A stretch of 34,314 nucleotides of DNA. It comes from Veillonella sp. VA137. Its GTDB lineage: Bacteria; Bacillota; Negativicutes; Veillonellales; Veillonellaceae. How positions within the stretch are numbered: the stretch's first letter is position 1; every line of letters begins with the position of its first letter. Location: assembly GCF_003992015.1 (NCBI RefSeq), contig NZ_RQVK01000016.1, positions 1-34,314 on the forward strand. The letters are read 5' to 3'. Positions 1 through 8,212 of the stretch are shown here, one piece after another. Under the pieces are notes generated by a model. That model made no database searches, was not told where the DNA came from, and worked only from the letters and a program-made list of their open reading frames with translations. The position numbers and the translations under genes are program-made.

Positions 1-9
1 ATGTCTATT

Positions 10-90
10 TTATTACAAAAAAAGAATGTTGGCGGCTACTCTTATATGAGTAGCCCCAACATTTAGTATAGAGCCTTTTTTTTGTAATAA
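10..90. repeat. nested inverted-repeat hairpin (terminator-like or IS-end-like)
   Basis: There are two nested inverted repeats. The outer arms (10-24 and 75-90) pair TTATTAC plus an A-run with a T-run plus GTAATAA. The inner arms (25-41 and 48-63) form a 16-bp stem with a one-base bulge and a 6-base loop. A-rich and T-rich flanks on either side would let it act as an intrinsic terminator in both directions. Read on the minus strand from base 75 it begins GGCTCT and resembles a sequence at 34240-34269. Confidence 0.6.
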
Positions 91-140
91 GAAAGTGCTT
101 ACTATTCTTAAAATTTACTCTACGCAGTGCCCATTCTCTA

Positions 141-149
141 TGCTATAAT
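141..149 (+). promoter_or_regulatory. putative extended -10 promoter for the oatA-like gene
   Basis: TGCTATAAT at 141-149 is a TGnTATAAT extended -10 element, 60 bases before the start codon. No good -35 box is visible, which extended -10 promoters tolerate. Motif evidence only. Confidence 0.4.
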
Positions 150-208
150 GTATATTACGTATCAAATAATGTAGTATATATTATTCATAATGGAAGGGAA
201 GACAAATA

Positions 209-2092
209 ATGCCACCAGAGCTAGAAGAACCGCATCAAGGGCTCGGTTCCAGACAGAAAAAACGTATTATAGGAGTGAAACCAGGTCAGTTTGTAAAAGG
301 TCTTGACGGACTAAAAGGGTTAGCCATTCTAGGCGTCACGATCTTTCATCTATTTCCCCATGCAGCCAGTGGCGGGTTCATGGGGGTTTCCCTTTTCTTT
401 GTATTATCGGGGTATTTATTAGCTTTCACCACCAATCAACAATGGAAGTTGGGAAATTACAGCATTTCAAAATTCTTTCAGCGTAGGGCAGAGCGGATTC
501 TCATTCCCTTAGTGTTGATGGTGGCAGTCATCTTAGGACTGTGGCATTTGCTGTTACCTGACAAACTAGCGGGCATACGCCCAGAAGTGATGTCCATTTT
601 GCTGGGCTATAATAACTGGTGGCAAATCGCACAAAATGCAGATTATTTCACCCGTTTAGTGAACACATCGCCATTCACCCATATGTGGTTCTTAGGGGTA
701 GAAATTCAGTACATTGTCATTTGGCCCATCCTATATTGGACCTATGTAGCACTGAAAAAACAGTGGAGTTACATCATCGGTCTAGTATGGATGCTAGCAT
801 TGGCGTTAGGATCCTCTGTCATTATGCCACTACTATATACAGAGGGTATGGACGTATCTCGTTTTTATTACGGCACAGACACGCGGCTATTCGCTTTGTT
901 ATTGGGCGCCTTTTTGGGATTGCATCGGAGTGAACAAAAACTATATCCGTTGGGTACTATGAAAGGAAATGTCATCAGCAGTATATTCCTATTGGCAGGC
1001 ATCATTGCCACCGTAGTAGGATATATCTATTTAGATGGACAAAGTCCTTCTCTTTACACCTATGGCATGGTAGCATTTACTTGCTTATTTGGTTTCATGG
1101 TGTGGTTAGTAGAACGTCCTAATGCGCCACTTGGAAAATTGATGGATATGCCTGTCTTATCATGGTTTGGTAAACATAGTTATGGATTGTTTTTATGGCA
1201 ATATCCAATGATCTACCTTTTTGAACATATGGGGCTTATGGAATTTTTTGCATCGCCTATAGCCTACTATTTCGTCTTAGTGATGGCTATCATCGGTCTT
1301 ACACTTTGGTCTGAAGCGGTGACGAATTGGTGTGTCCGTCAAGACAGTGTTCGTGCCATTGTGGATGTCATTCGTTCCTACTATGTGAAAGTGCTATCTA
1401 TCGTTGGGACTGTTTGTATTGTCCTAGGTGTGTATGCCTTCGCTACAGCACCTGCAGAGAAGCAACAAGACGTGACAGAGTTACAAGTGCGATTGGCGAA
1501 GAATGCAGAATCCCAAGCTGCAGAAAATGCAAAGGTCATCGACCTTTCTACTGTCAGTGATCCACAAGATATGGTGCATATGGCAGCCATTGGTGATTCC
1601 GTCATGCTTGGCTCCGCTCATGCATTGCGACAAGATTTTGCAGGTATCCAAATTGATGCTAAAGTATCTCGCTATGTAGGAGCAGGTTTAGGGATTGCGA
1701 AACAAATGGATGCGAACCAGCAACTAGGAAATGCGGTACTCATCGGTCTTGGTACCAATGGTCCTATTACAGGCTATTATGAAGATGAAACAAAAGCGTT
1801 GGTGCAGTATTTAGGTTCAAATCGTCAGATTTTCTGGATCAACAATTATGCGCCAGGCATTCAGTGGATTGAGGCCAACAATGTGTACTTAACTAAGCTT
1901 GCGAAAGAACATCCGAATGTACATATCATCGACTGGGCTAGCCTAGCAGCGAAACATCGAGATTGGCTCGGAGATGATGGTATTCATCCGAATGATACAG
2001 GGGTGAAAGAATACTCTAAATTCATCCATGATGAAGTGAAAAAAGTATTGCTCCAACAGGGAGAAACAAATAAAAAACAGAAAAAGCGCTAA
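209..2092 (+). CDS. oatA: OatA-like O-acetyltransferase (acyltransferase-3 plus SGNH domain)
   Basis: A 627-residue membrane acyltransferase likely to acetylate a cell-surface glycan; peptidoglycan is the OatA substrate. The N-terminal half is an acyltransferase-3 domain of about ten membrane helices, with the typical opening (GLDGLKGLAILGV, then FHLFP with the conserved His). The C-terminal part is an extracytoplasmic SGNH esterase-like domain: GDSV block with Ser464, GTNG at 515-518, and DGIHPN giving the Asp590/His593 pair. This two-domain layout matches OatA. A Shine-Dalgarno (ggaaggga) precedes the ATG. The gene stands alone between two terminator-like hairpins. LPS O-antigen or exopolysaccharide acetylation is an alternative, since related acyltransferases modify those in diderm bacteria. 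Confidence 0.8.
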   Translation: MPPELEEPHQGLGSRQKKRIIGVKPGQFVKGLDGLKGLAILGVTIFHLFPHAASGGFMGVSLFFVLSGYLLAFTTNQQWKLGNYSISKFFQRRAERILIPLVLMVAVILGLWHLLLPDKLAGIRPEVMSILLGYNNWWQIAQNADYFTRLVNTSPFTHMWFLGVEIQYIVIWPILYWTYVALKKQWSYIIGLVWMLALALGSSVIMPLLYTEGMDVSRFYYGTDTRLFALLLGAFLGLHRSEQKLYPLGTMKGNVISSIFLLAGIIATVVGYIYLDGQSPSLYTYGMVAFTCLFGFMVWLVERPNAPLGKLMDMPVLSWFGKHSYGLFLWQYPMIYLFEHMGLMEFFASPIAYYFVLVMAIIGLTLWSEAVTNWCVRQDSVRAIVDVIRSYYVKVLSIVGTVCIVLGVYAFATAPAEKQQDVTELQVRLAKNAESQAAENAKVIDLSTVSDPQDMVHMAAIGDSVMLGSAHALRQDFAGIQIDAKVSRYVGAGLGIAKQMDANQQLGNAVLIGLGTNGPITGYYEDETKALVQYLGSNRQIFWINNYAPGIQWIEANNVYLTKLAKEHPNVHIIDWASLAAKHRDWLGDDGIHPNDTGVKEYSKFIHDEVKKVLLQQGETNKKQKKR

Positions 2093-2138
2093 GTACTTAT
2101 CTTACGATAAGAGGGATTAGCTAGACATGCCAATATAT

Positions 2139-2188
2139 AAGGGTTGTAACAATATGTAGATTCTACATCTTTGTTACGACCCTTTTTT
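2139..2188 (+). terminator. intrinsic terminator after the oatA-like gene
   Basis: A long stem (AAGGGT, GTAACAA and ATGTAGA on the left arm, with complements in reverse order on the right) with two single-base interruptions ends in a T-run at 2183-2188. It isolates the acetyltransferase gene from the pilus cluster. Confidence 0.75.
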
Positions 2189-2211
2189 GATTAATATCCC
2201 CTAAAATAGCA

Positions 2212-2235
2212 CTACCAGTCAACGTTGACTGGTAG
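2212..2235. promoter_or_regulatory. perfect 24-bp palindrome upstream of the pilus cluster (possible operator)
   Basis: CTACCAGTCAAC followed immediately by its exact reverse complement, centred 80 bases before the first pilus gene. The right half holds TTGACT (2225-2230), a good -35 match, although no convincing -10 lies at ideal spacing (TAGGAT at 2246 gives 15 bases). There is no T-run, so a protein-binding operator is more likely than a terminator. Confidence 0.5.
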
Positions 2236-2303
2236 GAGTGTTTTCTAGGATTTTAGCGGGTGCATAGAGAAATCCTAAGTACGCAAGTAAAGGAGGTGAC
2301 ATT

Positions 2304-3317
2304 ATGTACCATGTGGAGATTGAGCTGAATCATTTCTTTCAGCGTGCCTATGAAAGTGGAGCCAGTGATATGCATTTTGATACCTTAGAAAAAGAGGTGC
2401 AAGTACGATTCCGCTTGGATGGTCGTTTGCAAGAGATAGCTCGGATTCCCATGCCAGAAGGTGAGCAAGTGATGAATCGTTTGAAAGTGTTAGGGTCTTT
2501 AGATATTAGTGAAAAAAGATTGCCCCAAGATGGGCGGTATGTGTGGACTCATGAAAATCACTCAGGAACGATACGTATGTCTTCCTTGCCGTCTGTGTAT
2601 GGTGAAAGTCTTGTATGTCGTCTCTTTTGGCATGATGAGCAGATAAAATCCTTAGAAGAATTAGGCATGCCGGATTATATTAGTGCAGAGGTGCGCAGGT
2701 TATTGGCACGTCCACATGGGTTACTGCTTGTGTGTGGGCCCACAGGGTCTGGTAAAAGTTCTACCTTGTATGCATTATTGCAAGAACTTAATGGAGAAGA
2801 GGAACAAATTATTACCTTGGAGCATCCAGTGGAACGTATCGTAGAAAAAGCTGTTCAAATTGGTGTACAGCCACAGATTGGTATGACTTTCAGTAAAGGA
2901 TTACGTGCCATTTTACGACATGACCCAGATACCATAGTGGTCGGTGAAATTCGTGACCAAGAAACGGCACAGCTGGCGGTACAGGCAGCGCTTACGGGGC
3001 ATCGTGTGTTATCTACGATTCATACGAACCATGCCATAGGCGTAGTGGAACGATTGGTAGATATGGGTGTAGAAGACTATCTTGTACGTGCCACCTTGAC
3101 CGGTGTTATCTCGCAACGATTGGTACGAACTCTAGTAAATGGAGTGTATCATGGTCGTTGTGGATTGTATGAGTTGTTAGCCATTCCGAACCATGATTGC
3201 TGTTGGGAACAGCTAGATTCTTATCTGCTTTGTTCTTTGGAAGAGTCCGCACGTCGAGCCATCGAGGAAGGATTGACTACAGAAGAGGAAGTTCGTCGTG
3301 TGGGGGTAGTACTATGA
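2304..3317 (+). CDS. type IV pilus / competence assembly ATPase (PilB/GspE/ComGA-like)
   Basis: The hexameric ATPase expected to power pilin polymerisation at the cytoplasmic face of the inner membrane. At 337 residues it has the N2 domain (ESGASDMHF near residue 17) and the catalytic core: Walker A GPTGSGKS at 145-152, an Asp box (ITLEHPVE), Walker B (DPDTIVVGEIRDQET) and His box (GHRVLSTIHT). It lacks the long N1 domain and the four-Cys zinc motif of full-size PilB/GspE, so its size is closer to ComGA (about 350 residues). A strong Shine-Dalgarno (aaaggaggtgac) fixes the start. It is the first gene of the cluster and overlaps the PilT-like gene by four bases (ATGA), implying coupled translation. 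Confidence 0.9.
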   Translation: MYHVEIELNHFFQRAYESGASDMHFDTLEKEVQVRFRLDGRLQEIARIPMPEGEQVMNRLKVLGSLDISEKRLPQDGRYVWTHENHSGTIRMSSLPSVYGESLVCRLFWHDEQIKSLEELGMPDYISAEVRRLLARPHGLLLVCGPTGSGKSSTLYALLQELNGEEEQIITLEHPVERIVEKAVQIGVQPQIGMTFSKGLRAILRHDPDTIVVGEIRDQETAQLAVQAALTGHRVLSTIHTNHAIGVVERLVDMGVEDYLVRATLTGVISQRLVRTLVNGVYHGRCGLYELLAIPNHDCCWEQLDSYLLCSLEESARRAIEEGLTTEEEVRRVGVVL

Positions 3318-4306
3318 TTTTGTCACAGCTAGTGCACGAAGCTATCGAGCGTGGGGCTACCGACATTCATATACAAAGTGGGACAGTCTTTTGGCGTTTA
3401 GGCATGGATGTAGTACCTACAGAGTACGAATTATCTGATGAAGACATGCTTACGTTTCTAACCGACCAAGTACATACCATATCGGATACTATGATGTCCT
3501 ATGATGGAGCCATGACCTTTGAAGGCTTACGCATTCGGGTACATTTATTCCGTTGGCGTTCTGGTTGGGGCGGTACCTTACGTATTTTGTATCCACCAAA
3601 AACAGGGCTAGACACTTCGGAAGAGGGCAATTTATTGCGCCGTATCTCTTCTTTTAAAGAGGGGCTGGTTATCATCGCTGGTGCCACTGGTTCAGGAAAA
3701 TCCTATACTCTTACTTCTTGTTTAATGCATATTAATGAAAGTATGCGCCGTCATATTATTACGTTAGAAGATCCCATTGAATATGTCTTAGACCATCAAC
3801 TGTCCTTGATACATCAACGGGAATTGCATACACACTTTCATCATATGGCGGACGGTATCCGAGATGCGTTGCGAGAAGATCCAGATGTGATTTTAATCGG
3901 TGAGGTACGGGATAGGGAAACCTTGGAAGCAGCATTACATGCGGCAGAAACGGGACATCTCGTATTTGCTACCTTACACACGCAACGTGCTACCATGTCA
4001 ATAAACCGGATGATTTCGATGTTTCCAGCACATCAACAAGAAGAAGTGCGGACGCAGCTTTCACAGATATTACGAGCTGTCATCTGCCAACGACTGGTTG
4101 TTATCGATGATAGATTTATACCGGTGCGAGATATTTTGATTAATACCCCAGCAGTGGCAAATTTGATACGGCAACGAAAGGAGCCGCAAATTGTATCCTT
4201 GCAAGAAACGCAAAGACCGATGAAAACATTGGAAATGGCAGTCGCTGAGTTGCGGGCTATCTATGGTTCATCGCCAGTATTAGAGTCTGTATTACAGGTA
4301 AATTAG
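3314..4306 (+). CDS. pilT: PilT-like retraction ATPase
   Basis: A secretion-ATPase paralogue of 330 residues, expected to depolymerise the pilus and drive retraction or DNA uptake. Visible are ATDIHI near the N-terminus, Walker A GATGSGKS at 123-130, Asp box (HIITLEDPIEYV), Walker B (DPDVILIGEVRDRET), His box (GHLVFATLHT), and a C-terminal ANLIRQ segment corresponding to the AIRNLIRE signature of PilT. That last motif separates it from the neighbouring assembly ATPase. The ATG at 3314 overlaps the upstream stop and gives the family-typical N-terminus; a longer in-frame reading from 3197 would lie wholly inside the previous gene. The PilC gene follows after 12 bases. Confidence 0.9.
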   Translation: MILSQLVHEAIERGATDIHIQSGTVFWRLGMDVVPTEYELSDEDMLTFLTDQVHTISDTMMSYDGAMTFEGLRIRVHLFRWRSGWGGTLRILYPPKTGLDTSEEGNLLRRISSFKEGLVIIAGATGSGKSYTLTSCLMHINESMRRHIITLEDPIEYVLDHQLSLIHQRELHTHFHHMADGIRDALREDPDVILIGEVRDRETLEAALHAAETGHLVFATLHTQRATMSINRMISMFPAHQQEEVRTQLSQILRAVICQRLVVIDDRFIPVRDILINTPAVANLIRQRKEPQIVSLQETQRPMKTLEMAVAELRAIYGSSPVLESVLQVN

Positions 4307-4318
4307 TGGAGAACATCT

Positions 4319-5494
4319 ATGAGTTGGTATACCTATGAAGGATTTTCGACGGACAAAAAAATAGTGTCAGGCAAAGTATGGGGTGATTCAGAAGAAGAAG
4401 TGCAGGCAAAGCTAGCCTATCAATCCATAACGCCGATTCACTTGGAATGTGTTGTGGGGAAGGAAAAAAAGAAACAATGGAAAACAGCTCATATGATTCA
4501 CTTTGCCTATCGATTGCATATGTTGTTGGGTGCAGGTATATCGTTACGAAAAGCCTTAGATATGATGACCAATACGAAAGGATCTACTATCCCCTATGAA
4601 GATATTCGTGAAGATGTAGGACGTGGTATGGCATTGTCAAAAAGTTTAGCCAAGTACCATTGCCCTGTCATTGTTACAACTATACTGGAAGCGGGTGAAG
4701 CATCAGGAACCTTAGTGGAATCCTTAGGTATGATTCAAAGCATGTATGAAGAGGAGCACCGATTGCGACAACAATTGGTATCAGCCATTACGTATCCTTC
4801 TTTTTTGGTAGCACTGATGATGATATTTGTAGGGGTAGCAGTAGGGTTTATTTTACCTCAATTTAAATCTGTTTTCGAAAGCATGCAAATCGAATTACCA
4901 CCTCTTACAGCAGCGCTTTTTACAGGGGGCACTTGGTTACAACAAAAAGGAGTATATCTCTTGGTTGCTTTACTAGCATTGGGTATGGTTTTGTGGAAAT
5001 TGTACCAACGAGAATCTGTGAAGTTTAGCGTACATCGTAAGGTTTGGCTATGTATGGCAAAAAGGGAATGGCTTATGGCGTATACGTTGGTACGCATGTG
5101 TCAGATTTGGAAGCTACTGTTAAAAAGCGGTATACCTTTGTTACAACTGTTGGATATGACAGAATCGCTGTGGGGCAACCGTTGGGCAAGCACCTTACAA
5201 CAAGAGGTAAAAACTCGTATTTCCCAAGGTCATGGATTCACAGACTCATTAGAACAAGTACAATTAGGGACTCCGTTTGTATGGGATTTACTTCGTATTG
5301 GAGAAGAAACGGGTGACCTAGAAAGTATGTTAGATCAAGGGCATGCGTATTATAAGGGAATTTTGGAACGGACCGTAAAACGAGGAGAACAATTATTAGA
5401 ACCTATTATGCTCAGTATTATGGGCAGTATGATCGCTTTACTTGTGGTAGCAGTAATGCTACCGATGTTTAATTCAATTTCAGCTATTCAATAG
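4319..5494 (+). CDS. pilC: type IV pilus inner-membrane platform protein PilC (GspF family)
   Basis: The polytopic platform on which the assembly and retraction ATPases act. This 391-residue protein has the usual duplicated T2SSF domains at about 59-181 and 259-382, each with the repeated signature (LLGAGISLRKAL then GEASGTL; LLKSGIPLLQLL then GEETGDL). Membrane segments are at about 162-181, 211-229 and 365-385. The length is near that of PilC/GspF (about 400) and greater than ComGB. The ATG follows a ggag Shine-Dalgarno. It sits directly between pilT and the major pilin gene, eight bases from the latter. Confidence 0.9.
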   Translation: MSWYTYEGFSTDKKIVSGKVWGDSEEEVQAKLAYQSITPIHLECVVGKEKKKQWKTAHMIHFAYRLHMLLGAGISLRKALDMMTNTKGSTIPYEDIREDVGRGMALSKSLAKYHCPVIVTTILEAGEASGTLVESLGMIQSMYEEEHRLRQQLVSAITYPSFLVALMMIFVGVAVGFILPQFKSVFESMQIELPPLTAALFTGGTWLQQKGVYLLVALLALGMVLWKLYQRESVKFSVHRKVWLCMAKREWLMAYTLVRMCQIWKLLLKSGIPLLQLLDMTESLWGNRWASTLQQEVKTRISQGHGFTDSLEQVQLGTPFVWDLLRIGEETGDLESMLDQGHAYYKGILERTVKRGEQLLEPIMLSIMGSMIALLVVAVMLPMFNSISAIQ

Positions 5495-5502
5495 GAGGAA
5501 GT

Positions 5503-5880
5503 ATGGAAGCACTTCGACAACGTTTATCCTTACGACAACGTAAGCAACAAGATGGATTTACATTAGTGGAATTAATGGTTGTGGTGGCAGTCATTGCCAT
5601 TTTAGCATCCTTGGCAATGCCACAATTTTTAAATGCCTCAAACAAGGCGAAGGAAGCGAAAGTTAAATCGGATGTGACAACGATTTCCAACGCAGCACAG
5701 CTGTATATGATGGAACAATCTACCGATACAGTACCGACTGTAGATACATTATACAAAGAAGGGTATTTGACAGAACATGTGAAAACTCCTAAAGGGGGAG
5801 AGTACACAATCACCAGTGTACAAAATGAAGGTGGTAAAGGTAAACATATTGCTGTCACAGCACCTGATGCGGACAAGTAA
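5503..5880 (+). CDS. major type IV pilin / ComGC-like prepilin
   Basis: A 125-residue prepilin. An 18-residue, Arg/Gln-rich leader ends in Gly18, followed by Phe19 of the mature protein and FTLVE with the conserved Glu at mature position 5. The hydrophobic helix VVVAVIAILASLAMPQFLNA serves as membrane anchor and pilus core. The mature part is about 107 residues, lysine-rich, with a small C-terminal domain ending KGKHIAVTAPDADK and no Cys pair. A strong ribosome site (taggaggaagt) suggests high translation, fitting a major subunit. It is followed directly by its peptidase gene. Whether it builds a long motility pilus or a short DNA-uptake pilus cannot be told from sequence. Confidence 0.9.
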   Translation: MEALRQRLSLRQRKQQDGFTLVELMVVVAVIAILASLAMPQFLNASNKAKEAKVKSDVTTISNAAQLYMMEQSTDTVPTVDTLYKEGYLTEHVKTPKGGEYTITSVQNEGGKGKHIAVTAPDADK

Positions 5881-5902
5881 TTAGTAGAAGGAAGAGGGAA
5901 AT

Positions 5903-6514
5903 ATGGAGTATGTACTAGGAGGTATTGCTGGTGTCACAGGAGTTGCAAGCCTCTATCTCATTGTTTCTTGGACCTATATGAAAACACACAGTATGTGGTG
6001 CCTTATGACCATCTTTGCTCATATCATAGGGACAGTAGGGCTTTGCTATGCCTATCAAGTTGGATACATTACGAATATCTATGAACTGGGACTTCTTTAT
6101 ATGCTGGAGGTAACGCTCTTTTGGGGATCAACCATCGATAAGCTATATTATATTCTTCCCGATGAGGGAGCTATTCTAATTTGTATATGTGGATTTGTTT
6201 ACCAGTGGATAGGTAATGGTGATGTGCTGATGATAGTCGTCAATGCTCTCTGTATGGGCGGATTGTGGTGGTCATTACGGTGGTTTAGCCATGGTGGTGT
6301 GGGACTGGGTGACATCAAATGGTTGATGGCCATTAGTTGTTGGCTCACATCAGGGGAATGCTTGGCATTATGCGGACTTTCCTCTATGATTGGCATCTTG
6401 TACAGTTGTGTGTGGCGTCTTACATCTCCAAATCATACCTATATTCCCTTTGGTCCTTCTTTCAGTGTGGCAACGATTCTACTATTCATCTATCCTTTTG
6501 AGAGGTGGCTATGA
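5903..6514 (+). CDS. pilD: short prepilin peptidase (PilD/ComC family, A24A domain only)
   Basis: An inner-membrane aspartic protease that would cleave prepilin leaders after Gly. This 203-residue polytopic protein has both catalytic aspartates in family context: Asp79 in TIDKLYYILPD and Asp137 in GLGDIK, plus the conserved late PFGPS segment. It lacks the N-terminal methylase domain and its paired CxxC motifs, being about 50-60 residues shorter than PilD. It may therefore cleave without N-methylating, unless another enzyme does that. The start follows ggaagaggg. The last codon overlaps the next pseudopilin gene by four bases. Confidence 0.88.
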   Translation: MEYVLGGIAGVTGVASLYLIVSWTYMKTHSMWCLMTIFAHIIGTVGLCYAYQVGYITNIYELGLLYMLEVTLFWGSTIDKLYYILPDEGAILICICGFVYQWIGNGDVLMIVVNALCMGGLWWSLRWFSHGGVGLGDIKWLMAISCWLTSGECLALCGLSSMIGILYSCVWRLTSPNHTYIPFGPSFSVATILLFIYPFERWL

Positions 6515-6981
6515 TGAAAGTAGTTAGGCACACAGAAACAGGCTCCTTGTTAGTGGAAGTCTTGCTATATATGACGATTTGCTCTCTTATCATCGGCATG
6601 GTGTTGCTCTTAAATAATGGAGAACAACGAGAGTACTACCATTTTGATCGAGAAGGACGTATTTTATTTGCGCATATCAAGCGTATGCAGATAGCTACCT
6701 TATATGGGAATTTACAGCGTGTTGGAGGTGGTAATCGTATAGTATTAGACGGAACTAGATATGGATATATCAATGGGTCTAGTACTATGGTCTATCGTGA
6801 GTTACCTCCCTCTATGCATATTGAATTTACAGGTACATCTCAGGTGTTGCGCTTTGCAGGTCATAAGGGGGTAGGGAAAGTGTTTACCGTCACCTTAGTG
6901 GATTCTGTGATTCGCTATAAACGAACCTTTATTTTTGCTCGACAATCTGGGCGTATACGTTGGGAGGAATCAAAATTTTGA
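6511..6981 (+). CDS. minor pseudopilin (GspH/ComGD-like)
   Basis: A 156-residue prepilin-like protein. The short leader MMKVVRHTETG is followed by SLLVEVLLYMTICSLIIGMV: cleavage after Gly, Ser at mature position 1, Glu at position 5, then a hydrophobic helix. The C-terminal domain is beta-rich (for example GNRIVLDGTRYGYING), as in GspH/FimT and ComGD. I chose the ATG at 6511 because it overlaps the pilD stop (ATGA) with gagagg upstream; a GTG two codons earlier is possible. It begins a run of four minor pseudopilins, in an order suggesting GspH, I, J and K equivalents. The exact assignment is inference. Confidence 0.75.
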   Translation: MMKVVRHTETGSLLVEVLLYMTICSLIIGMVLLLNNGEQREYYHFDREGRILFAHIKRMQIATLYGNLQRVGGGNRIVLDGTRYGYINGSSTMVYRELPPSMHIEFTGTSQVLRFAGHKGVGKVFTVTLVDSVIRYKRTFIFARQSGRIRWEESKF

Positions 6982-7334
6982 AAGCACAACAAGAGGGATT
7001 TCTCTACATGGATGTATTAGCCTCACTGTTTGTCATGAGCCTATTATGCTCTACTTTATTTGTGCTCATGATGAGCAGTATCCAGCAATATGGGAAAATG
7101 ATGGAGGAAGATAGAGCACTGCAAGCTATGATTTTATATATGGAAGAGGGGAAAGCTAGTTGGGCATACAGAAAAACTCTAGAGTCTGATGAACCTCCAA
7201 GTGTAGGGACTACAAGCTTTCAGAGGATAGAGGAAGAACATCGAGATGGAATACATGTATTGACGGTAATCGCTTATCGGCATGGAGAGGAAATACATCG
7301 GTTCACTACCTATTTGTTGGAACCTAGTCAATGA
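6978..7334 (+). CDS. minor pseudopilin with Asp at mature position 5 (GspI/PilV-like)
   Basis: A 118-residue prepilin-like protein. Leader KAQQEG is followed by FLYMDVLASLFVMSLLCSTL, so mature position 5 is Asp instead of the usual Glu; the charge is conserved. I chose the TTG at 6978 because its TTGA overlaps the preceding stop and GGAGGA lies nine bases upstream; an earlier TTG at 6960 would precede that ribosome site. The small C-terminal domain has no motif I recognise. By size and gene order it is the likely GspI/PilV equivalent. A 134-base gap follows, the first break in a tightly overlapped set of genes. Confidence 0.72.
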   Translation: MKAQQEGFLYMDVLASLFVMSLLCSTLFVLMMSSIQQYGKMMEEDRALQAMILYMEEGKASWAYRKTLESDEPPSVGTTSFQRIEEEHRDGIHVLTVIAYRHGEEIHRFTTYLLEPSQ

Positions 7335-7468
7335 GTTGCATCATGGGTACTACAAGAAACAGGATAATCAGTTAATATAGTGACAATGCAATCAGATGAG
7401 ATATAGAGCATACTGGAAGTAAAATATATAAAATACATGAGAGGCCATAGAGAGGTAGGTATATATGG

Positions 7469-8077
7469 GTGAAACGTACAATGTTGAGTGTAAAAATTGT
7501 TAGGCCTTTCTATAGGTGTACTAATCGTACAGGTAAAATAGACGGATTTTTACTAGTAGAAGCACTATTAGGTAGCTTGTTACTAGTGACCATAGTGACG
7601 GGATTTTTCCTTATCACATCACATAGTGTGAAGTGGCTACATATGTTACATCACCGTCATGAATTACTATTAGATGCTAGGTTTAGTCGCATACAGATTA
7701 TGAATCGTCTTCGTTATAGTGAGAAAAAAACACGAGTCAGTGAAGATGGCTCCTGGTTAGTATCTCCTTCCAATTGGCGGATACGGGTCTATCAAGATGC
7801 TTTCGTGACTATCCTATCTGATGGACAATTACAGGATATTACGGAAAGTGAGATCAGTCCCAAGATAGGGAAAATACATGTATTTTCAGAAGGTTCTACA
7901 TTTTTTCAGGAACGATCAGATGGTCTCGTTGATTTACATTGGTACTCAGAGGTACGACCTTATTGGAGACGAGATTACATTCAACTTATGGAAGGTGGAC
8001 AGAACCGATATCATGTACAGACTGGGATTTTGCCGTATGCCACCTATCTTCAGAGATTACACCATACGGCAAAGTAA
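7469..8077 (+). CDS. minor pseudopilin (GspJ/PilW-like)
   Basis: A 202-residue prepilin-like protein. A basic leader of about 26 residues ends KIDG and is followed by FLLVEALLGSLLLVTIVTGFFLI, with Glu at mature position 5. At about 175 mature residues it is the largest of the set, matching the size of GspJ/PilW proteins. The GTG at 7469 follows agaggtaggt; an in-frame ATG at 7481 would leave the mature protein unchanged. The 134 bases before it (7335-7468) carry no gene I can support. Function is inferred from the class III signal and context. Confidence 0.72.
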   Translation: MKRTMLSVKIVRPFYRCTNRTGKIDGFLLVEALLGSLLLVTIVTGFFLITSHSVKWLHMLHHRHELLLDARFSRIQIMNRLRYSEKKTRVSEDGSWLVSPSNWRIRVYQDAFVTILSDGQLQDITESEISPKIGKIHVFSEGSTFFQERSDGLVDLHWYSEVRPYWRRDYIQLMEGGQNRYHVQTGILPYATYLQRLHHTAK

Positions 8078-8212
8078 GGTGGTACTTTGTCATAATAGAT
8101 AGAAATACGCATATGAGCAGAAATACTGAGCATACATGTTACTATGCATAATCTATCTATAGGGGTGTGAATTAAGTCAGAAGCTGTAAAAATATATGCA
8201 AAAAAACAGTTA
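8078..8212. other. intergenic segment with imperfect hairpin and short direct repeats
   Basis: AT-rich DNA between two pseudopilin genes. ATAGATAG (8095-8102) pairs with CTATCTAT (8153-8160), with further pairing just inside (ACGCATA with TATGCAT). AGAAATAC occurs twice, at 8101 and 8120. There is no T-run and no open frame with a ribosome site. A promoter or mRNA-processing role is possible but unsupported. Confidence 0.35.

Noticed and set aside
7335-7468. A possible small gene in the gap between the second and third minor pseudopilins.
   Set aside because: The only frame with an ATG overlapping the stop is 14 codons long with no recognisable content.
8101-8127. AGAAATAC direct repeats as a CRISPR-like or iteron array.
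   Set aside because: There are only two 8-base copies in AT-rich DNA, with no regular array.
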